Below are positions 20,595 to 31,200 of a stretch of 64,000 nt of DNA, one piece after another. Under the pieces are notes generated by a model, which was given only the letters and a program-made list of their open reading frames with translations, searched no databases and had not been told where the DNA came from. Each line of letters begins with the position of its first letter. Position 1 is the first letter of the stretch. The stretch covers positions 35,135,501 through 35,199,500 of the forward strand of contig NC_086183.1 in assembly GCF_023053635.1 (NCBI RefSeq), in the 5' to 3' direction. This stretch comes from Elgaria multicarinata webbii (lineage: Eukaryota; Chordata; Lepidosauria; Squamata; Anguidae). The position numbers and the translations under genes were made by a program.

Positions 20595-21715
20595 GCGGGG
20601 GCCCTCTGGCCCCGGCCCCCACCCTCCAGCTTGTCACCCCTCTGCTTGGCTGGCCCCAAGACCTCAGCCGTGGCAGGAAGGGAGGGGGTGGGGCGGAGCT
20701 GCAGGATGTGTGTTCTTCAGCCCCGGCCTTGGAACACGGCTCTTCTACCTGCCCAATCAGGCTGGCTGGAACCCCTCTCCTGCCCCCCACCGCTGGGGTG
20801 GGGGGGAAGACCTTCTGTCCTGAACATTTGAGGGGGGGCTTCCCTTCGCCCACCTGGAGCAAGTAGTGGGGGCCAAGCCCCGCCTTCGCCCGCTGCTGCC
20901 TGCCTTCCTGCCTGCCCCCCCCTGAGGAGGCAAATCTCAACTCAAAGCCATAAAGGGGAGTGGGCAGCTGCCTCTCTGCCCCTCTGCTGGGTGGGGAGGG
21001 GCGCTCCTCCTCTCTCCCCTAGACGGATGCATGTGAAGTTCCATGTTTTCTTCTCCGCTCTGCTTCCCTCCGAGCAGCTGAGCGCCCGGCTCCTGCGAGG
21101 ACATCCCATGCGCAGCCCTTCGCCCACACCTTCAGGGCCCCGGTTCTCTCCGGCCCGGGGCAGAGACGAATGCACAAGGAGGGGGGCGGGGGGGGGGAGA
21201 GAGAGCTCTGCCCCAAAGGACGGGCAGCGGAGTCGGGGCAGGAGGGCCGGATGACCGGCAAGGGCTGGGGGTTCCAGTGGGAGGATGAGAAGGATGCAAC
21301 GCTGGAGGCCCAGCATGCTTGGTCCTACAACCGGGGTGGGTGGGGGTGTTTGTATTTGAGGGGGGCCAGGGAGCATTTGGCAGGGCAGCAGGGGCTGAGG
21401 CTGGGGGCCTCTTGGCTGTTATACAAAGCAGGATTTGTTTCGATGTTGCTGGATTTTAAAATGTAGGGAGGGAGGAAGGAAAACTTGAAAAAAAAATCAA
21501 AATGGTGGGAAAGGGTAGAGCGTTACCTCCCCACCCCAGAAAAATTGTGTTTGGGGGGGGTTGGGAAAAGCCCCCCCCTCCGCTGGGGGACTGCCGAAGG
21601 CTAGCAGGGGAGCTCTGCCGTTCAGCCCCCGCCTTGTGTACACGGTGTTGTTCTGTTGCCTGCATCTTTTGTGTGCGTGGATCGTTCTGTGCATTAAATG
21701 TGGTCTGAATTGCAG
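20595..21715 (+). other. DPF1: DPF1 3' UTR (end estimated)
   Basis: Runs from the TAG to about 17 bp after the ATTAAA signal at 21693, roughly 1.1 kb. It is GC-rich with long G runs. The exact cleavage site is not visible. Confidence 0.6.
21693..21698 (+). terminator. DPF1: DPF1 poly(A) signal ATTAAA
   Basis: The common ATTAAA variant lies about 1.1 kb after the DPF1 stop and is followed by a T/G-rich stretch (CTTCTCTTGTGCTGCTTCTT). A (CA)14 tract starts at 21743. Confidence 0.65.
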
Positions 21716-21742
21716 CCACGGCTTCTCTTGTGCTGCTTCTTC

Positions 21743-21771
<29 letters not shown>
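21743..21771 (+). repeat. (CA)n microsatellite in the intergenic gap
   Basis: About 14 CA units between the two convergent poly(A) sites. Confidence 0.97.
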
Positions 21772-21773
<2 letters not shown>

Positions 21774-22149
21774 CTGGGGCTCAGGGTGGGCTGGGCTGGG
21801 CTGGGGGGAGTTCTTAATTCCAGGTGCGTCTAGACTGATGGGGGAAGAAATTAAACTGAGCCCCCCCCACACACACCTGCACACAGTCTTTGCACCTGTA
21901 GAAGCGACTCTTTCTAGCTGCGAGTGGTTGGCATGACAACAGAATGGGGAAAGAAGGAAAGGGGGGCTAGGTGTGGAAGGGGGGCGCATCTGGTTGTGTC
22001 CCCCCGCCCCCCCCCCCCCGCCTTCACACACGCACAGGGACACGATGCCTGGAGCTGGGAGAGCAGGCGCAGCGGGGGCCGCCTCCACCCCGGGGGCTCA
22101 GGCCAGGGGCCGTCGCTCGCCCGGCTCAAGCAGACCACGGCCACACAGG

Positions 22150-24187
22150 TTTTTCTACGAAACGTTTATTTCATTTCTCCAGCCCAGCCCATCCAGAGGC
22201 GTGCAAAAAAATTATTGTTGAGGATTCCAGAGAATTACACTGCATGATTTATTTTACAAAAGCTGGTCGTTCTTTCCTGTCAGCAATTTTAAGACAAAAA
22301 AATTAAATAAGACAGATTTGATCTGTAAAGATTCATATAAAATTAAAAACAAACAATTCACACAACACAATGGACAAAAACAGGGACCCGCCTCCCTCCC
22401 CCAAAGCGCGACCCATATTCACAATTCGGTGGTGCTCCTACATCACAGAACGGGGATGGGTATTTTTAAAAAGTGGTGGTGGTCGTGGTAGAGGAAGGCG
22501 GGGAAGACACAACACATACAAACTTTAGTGGGATCCTGGTACAAAATTAAGAAACTGTTTTGGGGAGAGCGTTGCCTGTCCCACATGTGGTGGTGGTGGG
22601 AAAGAGAACCTCGTGGCAGTCTTGTGGGAGAGGTGGGCGGGGCCTTGGACCACGCCTGCCCCAGCTGCCATTGCAGCGGTGGCCCCATGCAGCCCGTTCG
22701 AGAGGGGGCGGAGAAGGGCTCCCGCCTGCCAGACAACGGTCACCATGTTGCAAGTGGCCGCGGGCAGCTGGTCCAGGGACCGGGCAGGTGCAGGCTGGAG
22801 CGTCTTGGGGCCAGGGGGCACCTCCAGTCCCTCCGCAGGCCAAGCGATGCCCGGAAGAGCCGGCGGCACCCTTGCCATTCAGACGGTGACGGCCCAGCCA
22901 GCTCTGCAAGTCACCGGGATGGTTTAGGCTGGCCGGAGAGTGCAGAGGCTCCCTGGCCTTTGTCTGCCCCCGCCCCCGTTTCCTGGCAACAGCTCAGATG
23001 GCACTTTGGGGGCAGGGGAGGAAGACGGGCGCCCGGGGTCTGGCGTTTGCATAGTTCAGACGCTGGCTTGGCAGCTGCGTTGGGCCAAACCTGAATTGGG
23101 GGCCCTGAGCCACCCTGGGGACGCCCCACCGCCCGGCCGGCTCCTGGGCCTGCCCTGGCACTCGCTGCCACCTCCGGGCCAGCAGGGCTACCCGCCCAGG
23201 GCCGCTCTGCGCTTCACAACCACAACGTACCAGGCTGGAAGAGGAAGCGGCCACGCTAAGGGCTCCCGGGCACGTCCTTATTGCAGAGGAGTTGCTGAGC
23301 ATGCCCAGCGGTGGCCTGGCCCAGCCAGCCAGCACAGGTGGGCCGTGGCTTGAAGGGACTGGGAGGTGGCGCTGCAGAGCTCACCCCCGGGGAGGAGAGG
23401 GCAGAGGGGAGGCTGGAGCGAGCAGGCACGCCTCCTCCTCCTCCTCGCCCCAGCCCCAGCCCCAGCGAGGGGGCCACGGATGCCATCCGACAGCCGCTCG
23501 TGCCGGTCCTGGCGGGGCAGGTGCACCATTCCTGCCCCAAAGGCTCGGAGGGGGAGGCCTCCCCGGCTACCTCTCGCCCTCCCTGGCCCAAATCCGCTGC
23601 AGCTGGGAAGAAAATCCGGTGTGCTTCAGTTTGGATGCATGCACAGAAATCTCATAGAAAAAAAATTACAAACAGTACCATTTATACAAATATAGTGTTT
23701 TATAAAGAACATATACATTTAAACTTTTGTTTTAACTTCCTGAGCCACTGTCAACCTTGCATTCTCTAGAAAATAATTTAGTCGTGAGAAAGTGCTCTTT
23801 GAGGCACCGGCCGCTCCGTGTGCAGAAGCCCCCCGTCCATGGAAGGCCCCGGCGGCCTCGCTCCCAGGGCCCCCCCACCCCAGCCCGGAGGCCCCCCGCT
23901 CTCCATGCCCCCGGGGCTCCGCTGGCGAGGCGGGAGGGCTGGGAGCACCTCCTCTGGCCCTCGACTGGCAAACAGACAGAGGCTGCCACCCCCCCCCCCA
24001 GGGTGGCCCAGAGGCTGGGGCCGCGGTCCACGACAGGAAGCCACGGCAGCAAAGGGTGGCAGGTGCCCGAGAGCATGCTGGGAAGAGGGGAGGGACGAGA
24101 CGAGAGAGGCTTCTCCTGGGGGGGGCAGGGGGCACGTTTGGCGCCAGGGAAGGGTCCGAGCCCAACGCCCCCCTTGTAGGGCCCCCC
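22150..24187 (-). other. SIPA1L3: SIPA1L3 3' UTR (end estimated)
   Basis: Runs from the stop at 24188 to about 15 bp past the AATAAA at 22165-22170, about 2.0 kb. It has AT-rich blocks at 22200-22380 and 23630-23770. Earlier cleavage is possible; a second AATAAA lies at 22248-22253. No other gene is seen in it. Confidence 0.6.
22165..22170 (-). terminator. SIPA1L3: SIPA1L3 poly(A) signal AATAAA
   Basis: TTTATT on the + strand is AATAAA on the coding strand, in GAAATGAAATAAACG. A second AATAAA lies 83 bp earlier in the transcript, at 22248-22253. Either could set the 3' end, about 430 bp from that of DPF1. Confidence 0.6.
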
Positions 24188-24337
24188 TCACAGCTCCTTT
24201 TTCTCCACGGCGCTGGAGAAGATTTCGGCAAACTTGCGCAGCTGGTCGTTGGCCGTCTGCGACTCCTCCTGCAGCCGCTGGTTATTCTGCCGCAGGTTGG
24301 CCACTTCCGCCTGCAGCACCACCTTGTCCTGCTTCTC
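24188..24337 (-). CDS. SIPA1L3: SIPA1L3 coding exon 20 with stop
   Basis: Residues 1667-1715, [20 protein letters not shown] onward, ending EKKEL and TGA (24190-24188). It forms the second half of the C-terminal coiled coil. Acceptor CTCTCTCCGCAG. Confidence 0.95.
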   Translation of the reverse strand, partial: EKQDKVVLQAEVANLRQNNQRLQEESQTANDQLRKFAEIFSSAVEKKEL

Positions 24338-27300
24338 CTGCGGAGAGAGGCCCAACGGGGAAGGGTGGGTGGCGGAAGGAAGGAAGGAAGGGCCCCCCGC
24401 GGCGCCCCTTCCTGGAGCAGGAGGCGGACAGCACCCAGCCCCAGGCCCGGAGCAGGGGAGCGCCCCAGAGGCCCGGCTGCCTTCCCTGCAGCTCCCTCCG
24501 CCCACCCCCCAGGGAGGGCCGCTTCTCCTGCCCCACATGCTCTCCTCTCCCCCACGTGGCCCGTGGCTCTCCCCAGTCCCCGGGGCAAAGGGTGCGGAGT
24601 GCCGCCTCTTACTTTCTGCAAGTCGCTGTGGAGCTGCTTGAGCATGGCCTCCAGCTGGTAGACTTTGCCGGTCAAGTCCGGGTGCGGCTCCTCACTGCGG
24701 AGGGAGGCAAGAGCACAGGGCTGGGACTGCTGCCACCCCTGGGAAGGGAGGGCGCCCCAGCACAGGCGCTGGCAAGCCCAGTGCCCAGGGGGCCGGTGTG
24801 TGGCGTGCTCGGTGGAGGGCCGCTGGCCTCAAGGGGGCTCTTAAACATTGCGGGGGGGGGGGGGCAGGGGAAAAACCCCCCGCAGCTGGTTGGCTGCTGA
24901 AGACCAGAAGGGGGGGTGTTGCTCCAGGTGCCAAGGGGGGGGGAGAAGAAGGGGCTGGAGGGAGGGAGGGAGGGGCTCAGGAGACTTCTGAAGTACAGGG
25001 GCAAGAACTAAGCCCTAGAGCTAGAGTGGGCCACTTCTATTCCCACCCCCCACTCCTGGTCCCCTCCCTTGCAGGCTGCACTCCTGCTGACACCACAAAG
25101 CCACCGGCAAAAACACCTGTGATTTGCCACTGCTTTTCGGGGGCAGGCTGCTACGGAAAGCAAAAATGGCCACGTTTTGCTTGAGAAAAAGCCACATCTG
25201 GCAGGTTTCAGCCTTCTGTAACCGTTTGCTGCTGCAGTCTGGTGGCGAGCCACTGAATGTCGTTTTGGCATCTCAGCAGTGGCAGGCTTGTAAATCCCAG
25301 GTTGCCCCAGAAAGAGGAGGTGGAGTAGGAGGGTCTGCAGGCTGCATCTCTCCCACCCACCCCCGGAGACTCCAGCTCCTGCCGCTTCCAAGGAACTGTC
25401 CCTGCAGGAAACCCATCAGCGCCCCCCACCCACACCACAAAACATCTGAGAAAGTGTGGCAGTTTCTCGGCAGAGGAACAGCAGCACACGCCGGGGGGGG
25501 GGCACCCCCTTTTGCACCCCCAGTTCTTTCTTTCCCATTGACTGGCAGCCCCCCTCGCCCCACCCCCAGCTGCCCCCTCTCTCCTATCTAGAGCCAGCGC
25601 CTGAGCCAGCCCCACTCCTCTCCTCTCCCGCAACCCTTCTGGCCACCCGATCGGCCCCCTTTCAAGTAAGCCTCCTGCATGTGGCCACGCCTGCTCCACC
25701 GCGCACCCTGTGCCGTCTCCAGGAGCAGCAGTACCTGCTGCCAGCCAGGCCCCACTCTGCCCGCGAGACCAATGCACCCAGCAAGCGTTCCCCGGCACAC
25801 TCAACGCCAAGAATGAATTAAGAAGCCACGGCAAAAGGCGTCGGTGGCGTCAGCAGCCCCCCGCCCCACAAGCCCCCCGGAAGGCCCCCCCAGCAGCCCC
25901 CCTCACCTCATGGTGGGCGTGGTGCGTGGCGTCGGCTGCCTCTCCAGGCTCAGGTGCCCGAGGACGGGGCTGTGGGCAGGCGGCGCGTCTGGGCTCAGCG
26001 CAGCATCGTTGAGCGAGAAGAGGGAGACGGCTCTCTGCACTGGAGAGAAAAAAGCACGAGGTGGGGAGTGCCAGGCCGCCTCCCTCCGTCCGTCCGCCCG
26101 CCCGCCCCAGGGAGCCCCGAGCCAGAGGCCACCAGCCAGGCATGCAGCCCCCACAGCCTCCTCTCAGCCGCAGCCTCTCTCTGTCATCCCAACCGGCCCA
26201 GCTGGCAAAACTGCCGGGGCAGTGAGTCACTGCCGGCTGCCTCCTCCCAGGGGCCCTGAGCCAGCTGAGCGGTGACTCACAGGCCCTGCGTGGCTGGGGG
26301 TGGGCGGGGCGGGGCTGCCCTCGCCACTGGGAGGGCAGCCAGCGAGGCCGGGAGGGGCCTGGAGAAGGCTCGGCTGCCCCAGGCGGGGAGGGTGCTGGGA
26401 GGGGGGCCAGAGGCTCCGGGTGGAAAGAGGCCGGTTGAGTCAGGAATGAGGATGGCGGTGGCAGCGACGACCTCTTACTGGGTCAGCGAGGAGACGCGAA
26501 GTGGAGGCTGAGCATCAGGGAAGCTGGCCGGCGTTTGCCACCCCTCCCCAACAGCGGAGGGCAGGAAAGGGCCCTTTGAAGGGGCAGAGGAAAGGCTGAG
26601 GCCAAGCACCGGTCGCCCCAGAGCCCCGCGATGGCTCCGGGTGCACGTGCCAAAGCCCACGGGGCGTGGAGAGGACCAACGGGACAAGCTGGCCTTGCTC
26701 CTCCAACGCACGCAGCCATGAAGGCTTCCTTCCCGCGGCTCTGAGGGAAGACTCGGGCATTGCATCCGGCCCACTTGGGAGAACTTCAGGCCCGGGAGAA
26801 GGCAGAGCCTCTGCCGGCCGCCACGTCGTTGCTCGGGGGAAGACCCGTCGCGAGCGGCTACTCCTGCCGGCTCTGGGCTACCTCAGGAAACCAGCGGCAG
26901 TAAGCCTGGGTGCTCCAGTTGCTGAGGAACATGGGCAGGAGGGTGCTGCCGCCCTTGTGTCCTGCTCGTGGGCTTCCCCGTGGGCAGCTGGCGGGCGACT
27001 GCATTAAGAGAGTGCTGGGCGAGGGGGACCCTGGCTCTGCTCCAACCTCAGGGCTCTTCTGAGGTCCTCAGGCTGCCCCACAGGGCGCCCGGGCCAGCTC
27101 CCGGCAAGGGCTCAGCCTCCTCCGCCAGCACCTCTCCTGTCCTCGAGAACCGCCTCCTTCAGCGAACTTCCTTGTGCCGGAAACCTTTCTTGAGTATGAA
27201 AACGCCAGAACGCAGGGGTGGGGGGAGGCTCCAGCAATCAGGCATGAATCCAGCAGGAGAGAGTCCACAGCCTCCCCAGCACCCACCAGCACCATCCTGC

Positions 27301-28172
27301 CACGCCTTTGGCTGTAGCCGACAGCCACGCAGGCTGCAACCTCTCAGGCCTTGGAATGACAAGGCAGCAGCCCCTGCCCGCCCGCCCGCCCGCCTGCCTG
27401 CCCGCCCGCCTTTTGCGGCGGGGGGAGCCAGTCACAATGGCAAACTCTGCTTGGGGAAACGCAAAGGGGACAGAGGCGGTTTCACAGCCTCTTGCGTTGC
27501 AGGGGAAGGTGCACCAGGAGGCGGAAGCGAGGGACAGAGAGGCAACGTGAGAAAGGCGCTCTCTGGGGCCAGCTTGGCTACAGGGGCAGGGCGGGGGGGG
27601 GGGCGCCTGCCTCGTGACGCGCCCAGGGCCCTAGCGGGCCGGCTGCAGCGGGGCGTCCGTCCTGCTCAGAGGCTCCCAGCAGCAGCCAGGGGAAGCGACC
27701 TCTGCCCGCTGCCTCCCAGAATGCTCTGCTGCCTCCTACCTTCCCGCTGGACTCCCCGGAGTCAGGGCGGCCGAGCGGAGCCGAGGCCTAGGGGGGCTGA
27801 GCGTGCCGTGGTGCCCGTCTCCCTCCTTCTCCCTCCTCGGTGGAGTGGCAGGTCCTCCCTTACCCAGGGAGCTCTTGCGTCGGAAGGGCGGGGCGAGCGC
27901 GACGTAGCAGCAGCAGCCGGCAGGCCTGAACAGATGCCCGGGTCCGCCTGCCTGCCTGCCAGGGAGGCGGCGAATCCCTGGCAAGGGAGATCCCTGCCAG
28001 GAGGCAGCAGCCGTGCCCCGACATGCGCTCACCACCTCTCCCCCTCCCAGAGCATCAAGGAGCCGCGGGAAGAGCTCCGGCTACAGACAAGGCTGCTGCT
28101 GGGGGGGTGGGGGCAGGGGGGCTGCCAGCTGGAGATAGACAAGATGGGCCTAGGACTGGGAAACCAGGTCAC

Positions 28173-28216
<44 letters not shown>

Positions 28217-31200
28217 CCGCCTCAGGGAGGAAACCGCATTTAGCCCCTTAGTTGCTAGGCTGGGGGTGGGGGGGTGGGGGAAAGAGAGCTACGGTGGTTC
28301 CTGGTGACGAGGAAACGTCTCCTGGCCGTTCAAAGCCCTCTTCCTGCCCTTGGGAGGGAGATGGGGAGAGAAGGAGCCGCTTGGGACCTCGTCTGCAGCC
28401 GCTGTGACTCGGCCGGGGGAGGAGGCTGAGATCCCAGAGGCCGAGCGAGGGGGGCAGGGGGCCCTCCCTGGGGCCAGGAGGAAGGGCGCGGGGAGGTCTG
28501 GGAAGGGAAGGGCTGGAGGGGGGAGGTCCTTAGGCGCAAGGCTCTGTGCCCCCCCCAAAAACAGGGGTTCAGCCAAAGCCACGGAGCTCCTGGCCCCCCT
28601 CCCTCAAGGCTGCTGGAGTTGGGCTGCCAGCATGTCACTCCCAGCGTTCCAGACGAGGACCCAACTCTGAGCCCTGCTGTGTTGGGAGAACACAAGAGGA
28701 GCCAATATTCAGCCAGACAGGAAGAAGGAAGGGAGGAAGGAGCACAGAGCAGCCCCAACCCCAAAGGAGAGCCGGTGACCTTCCTTCCCAAGGGCAGCGC
28801 TGAGGCACGGGGAGCGTCCTGCCCTCTCGGAACGGGACGGGCTTTGAGAAGCGGGGCCAAGCGCCCAAGGGCCACAGCCACTGACGGCGGAAACAGGGTG
28901 CTGGGGCAGAGGAGGGCGGAAGTCCCCCGAGAGGCTCTCTGGCTATGGAGGCCACGGGGGGGGGGGCACGGCACGGCACGGCACGGAGGCCCTCTGGCGG
29001 CCTGCCTTCCCTACCTTCGTAGGCCTTTGCTGCACTGACCAAGCTGGACCACTCCAGGCCGGCGGCGGTGTCTGGCAGCGGCATCAGGCCCGGGTCGAGG
29101 CGCCGCAGGGCCTTGTCGCGGGTGTCGCTCAAGGAGAGCTCGGAGGCGGAGATGGCAGCTGCAGAGGAAGCACACGCCCCGCCAGCCCGGTGAGGAAGGC
29201 CACGTGGGTGCCTGGAGGACGGCGCCTGCTCGAGCACCCTTTGCCTGAAGGCCGCCACGGCCCGAGCCGTTCAGAGGGGGGCCGCCTGGGCGGAACGGCC
29301 TTGACCTCGAGGTCGTGGCTGGCAGCCGCGTGATCGGGCCTCTTGCCGCGTGACCAGGCTCTCCGCAGCTGGGCTCAGCCTCCAGCCGCCGTGGGAGCAG
29401 CAGGGGAGGGCCCTCCCGGCAGGTGCGCTGCAGGGCCCGGACATCCCGGCGGCGCTGGGGGTGGCTGGTGGTGCCAGAGAGGCCGGCCAGCTGGCCTGCC
29501 TGCCTGGGACTCCAGGAGCCAGGAAGCCTCCGGGGCCCCCGCGGCGGCCCCAGAGGCCCCGCCTCCTCCCTGCCACTCAGGCGGACGCGCCCCCCGCCTG
29601 CTCCCCCTCCCCCCAGCAGCCCGCGACACTCACCGTTCTTCTCGGAGAGACTGCCGTTGCCGGGGGGCGGGTGCTGCTTCCGCACGGGGAGGGTGCTCGA
29701 GGGGTAGGTGCTGGTGAAGAGGACGTCGTTGGGCAGGGGCTGCTCAAAGCGGCAGGCGCTGGAGTAGGCGGGGTCGCGCCGGCCGCTGCACAGGCTCTCG
29801 TCGGAGAGCGTCCGCTGGAGCGTCTTCTGCGGGGACTGCAGGCAGGAAGGCCCAAGCGCCTTAGGGCATCCCCCAGAGGCCAGGCACAGCACAGCGCACC
29901 CCCCTTCTTAGGTGCCCCGGGAGGCCCACGAGCCAGGAAGGACGAAGGAAGGAAGGAGGGAGCCCCGGCAAGAGCCAAGAACGAGGCTCCCTCGCCAGCT
30001 GCAGCGGCCCTTGAGCAGCCCTCAACGCTGGGCTCAGAAAGGGGCCGGAGGGTCCTGTGTTCCCTTTTGAGCTTCACTAAGGGCCACGAGGCGTTGGAGG
30101 CTGGGCGCTGTGCTCACACGGAGGCAGGGTGTGCTGGACCAGTACACCCGCGGGGCCTTATTAGGGCGCCGAGGGGGAAGCCACGGCCGGGAGGCTGTGG
30201 GGCAATGCTGCAGGGGCCCTGAGCATCCCGCATCCCAGCCTGGACGTGCGTAGGGAAGCCCCCGGCCCCCTCCCGGCCTCCCCCCACTCACCAGTTCCCT
30301 CTCCTGCTCCGCTGCGGTGCTGTCCATGATAATCAGCTTCTTGAGGTCGTCCTCGATGGTGGACTTGTAGGTCTTGCGGGGGGAGCGGAGGTCACGCAGG
30401 GACGCCCGCAGCCGGGGCTGCCCAAAGACGTTCTTGGTGCTCACGTCCACTTGCCTGGTCAGGAAGGCAGGAAGGACTCAACCTCCTCCTCCTCCTCGGG
30501 TTTCACCTCCCTGACTCCCTCGCCCCTTCCCATGGGCCTGAGGGGCAGCCGGGGGACGGTGGGTGGGTGGATGCCCCCCAGCCCAGGGGCTGCCTCCAAG
30601 GCTCCTGCCTCAGAGGAAACCAGCTCACGCTTAAGGCGCCACAGGCCAACATGGCCACGGGAAGGCCAGTTGCCCGGGGGCGGGGATCGGGCCCGGCCGG
30701 CATCGTGGCACCGGGTGGGGAAAGAGCAGCCGGCCTTTGCGCTGGGGGCCAGACTGGGCCCACCCCGGCAGCGGCCCTGCAAAGAGACCAGCAGCACCAG
30801 CAGCCGCCGCCTGGGCCACGCCTGGCTTTGGGCTTGAGCTGCCCTCTCCTTGTCCTGACTGGTGGCATTTCCAGGCAGTTCTCATCTTTTTAAAAGCGAG
30901 GTTTGGGTTTTATACTGCACACAGCTTGACCTCGACCTCACTGCAAGCTGCTTTGTGGACCCTGTCCAGGTCCAAAGAGCAGGGAACAAGGACCGTGACA
31001 AAGGGAGATGTGCCAGAGGGAGGGAACTGCTGCACCCCCAAAGGCGGAGGCCCGTGGCCCTGCCTCAAAGGCGGCCGCTTCCGTCCCCCCGCCCCCTCCA
31101 CAGCCTGGAAGGCTCTGCTGCGACTCCTGGGCCTTGTCTTGGCAGGCGTGCAAAAGCAGCAGGGGATGAGAGGCTCAAAATGCCCTCCGGGGGGGATAAC

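Noticed and set aside
23719-24900. Long frames on both strands over the 3' end of SIPA1L3 (318 and 360 codons)
   Set aside because: They are opposite-strand or read-through shadows of SIPA1L3 exons 19-20 and GC-rich intron. Only the spliced minus-strand frame carries family motifs.
26968-28251. 427-codon + strand frame in SIPA1L3 intron 17
   Set aside because: Crosses an old CR1 fragment and ends in the (GCT)13 run. No homology or start context, and the composition is random.
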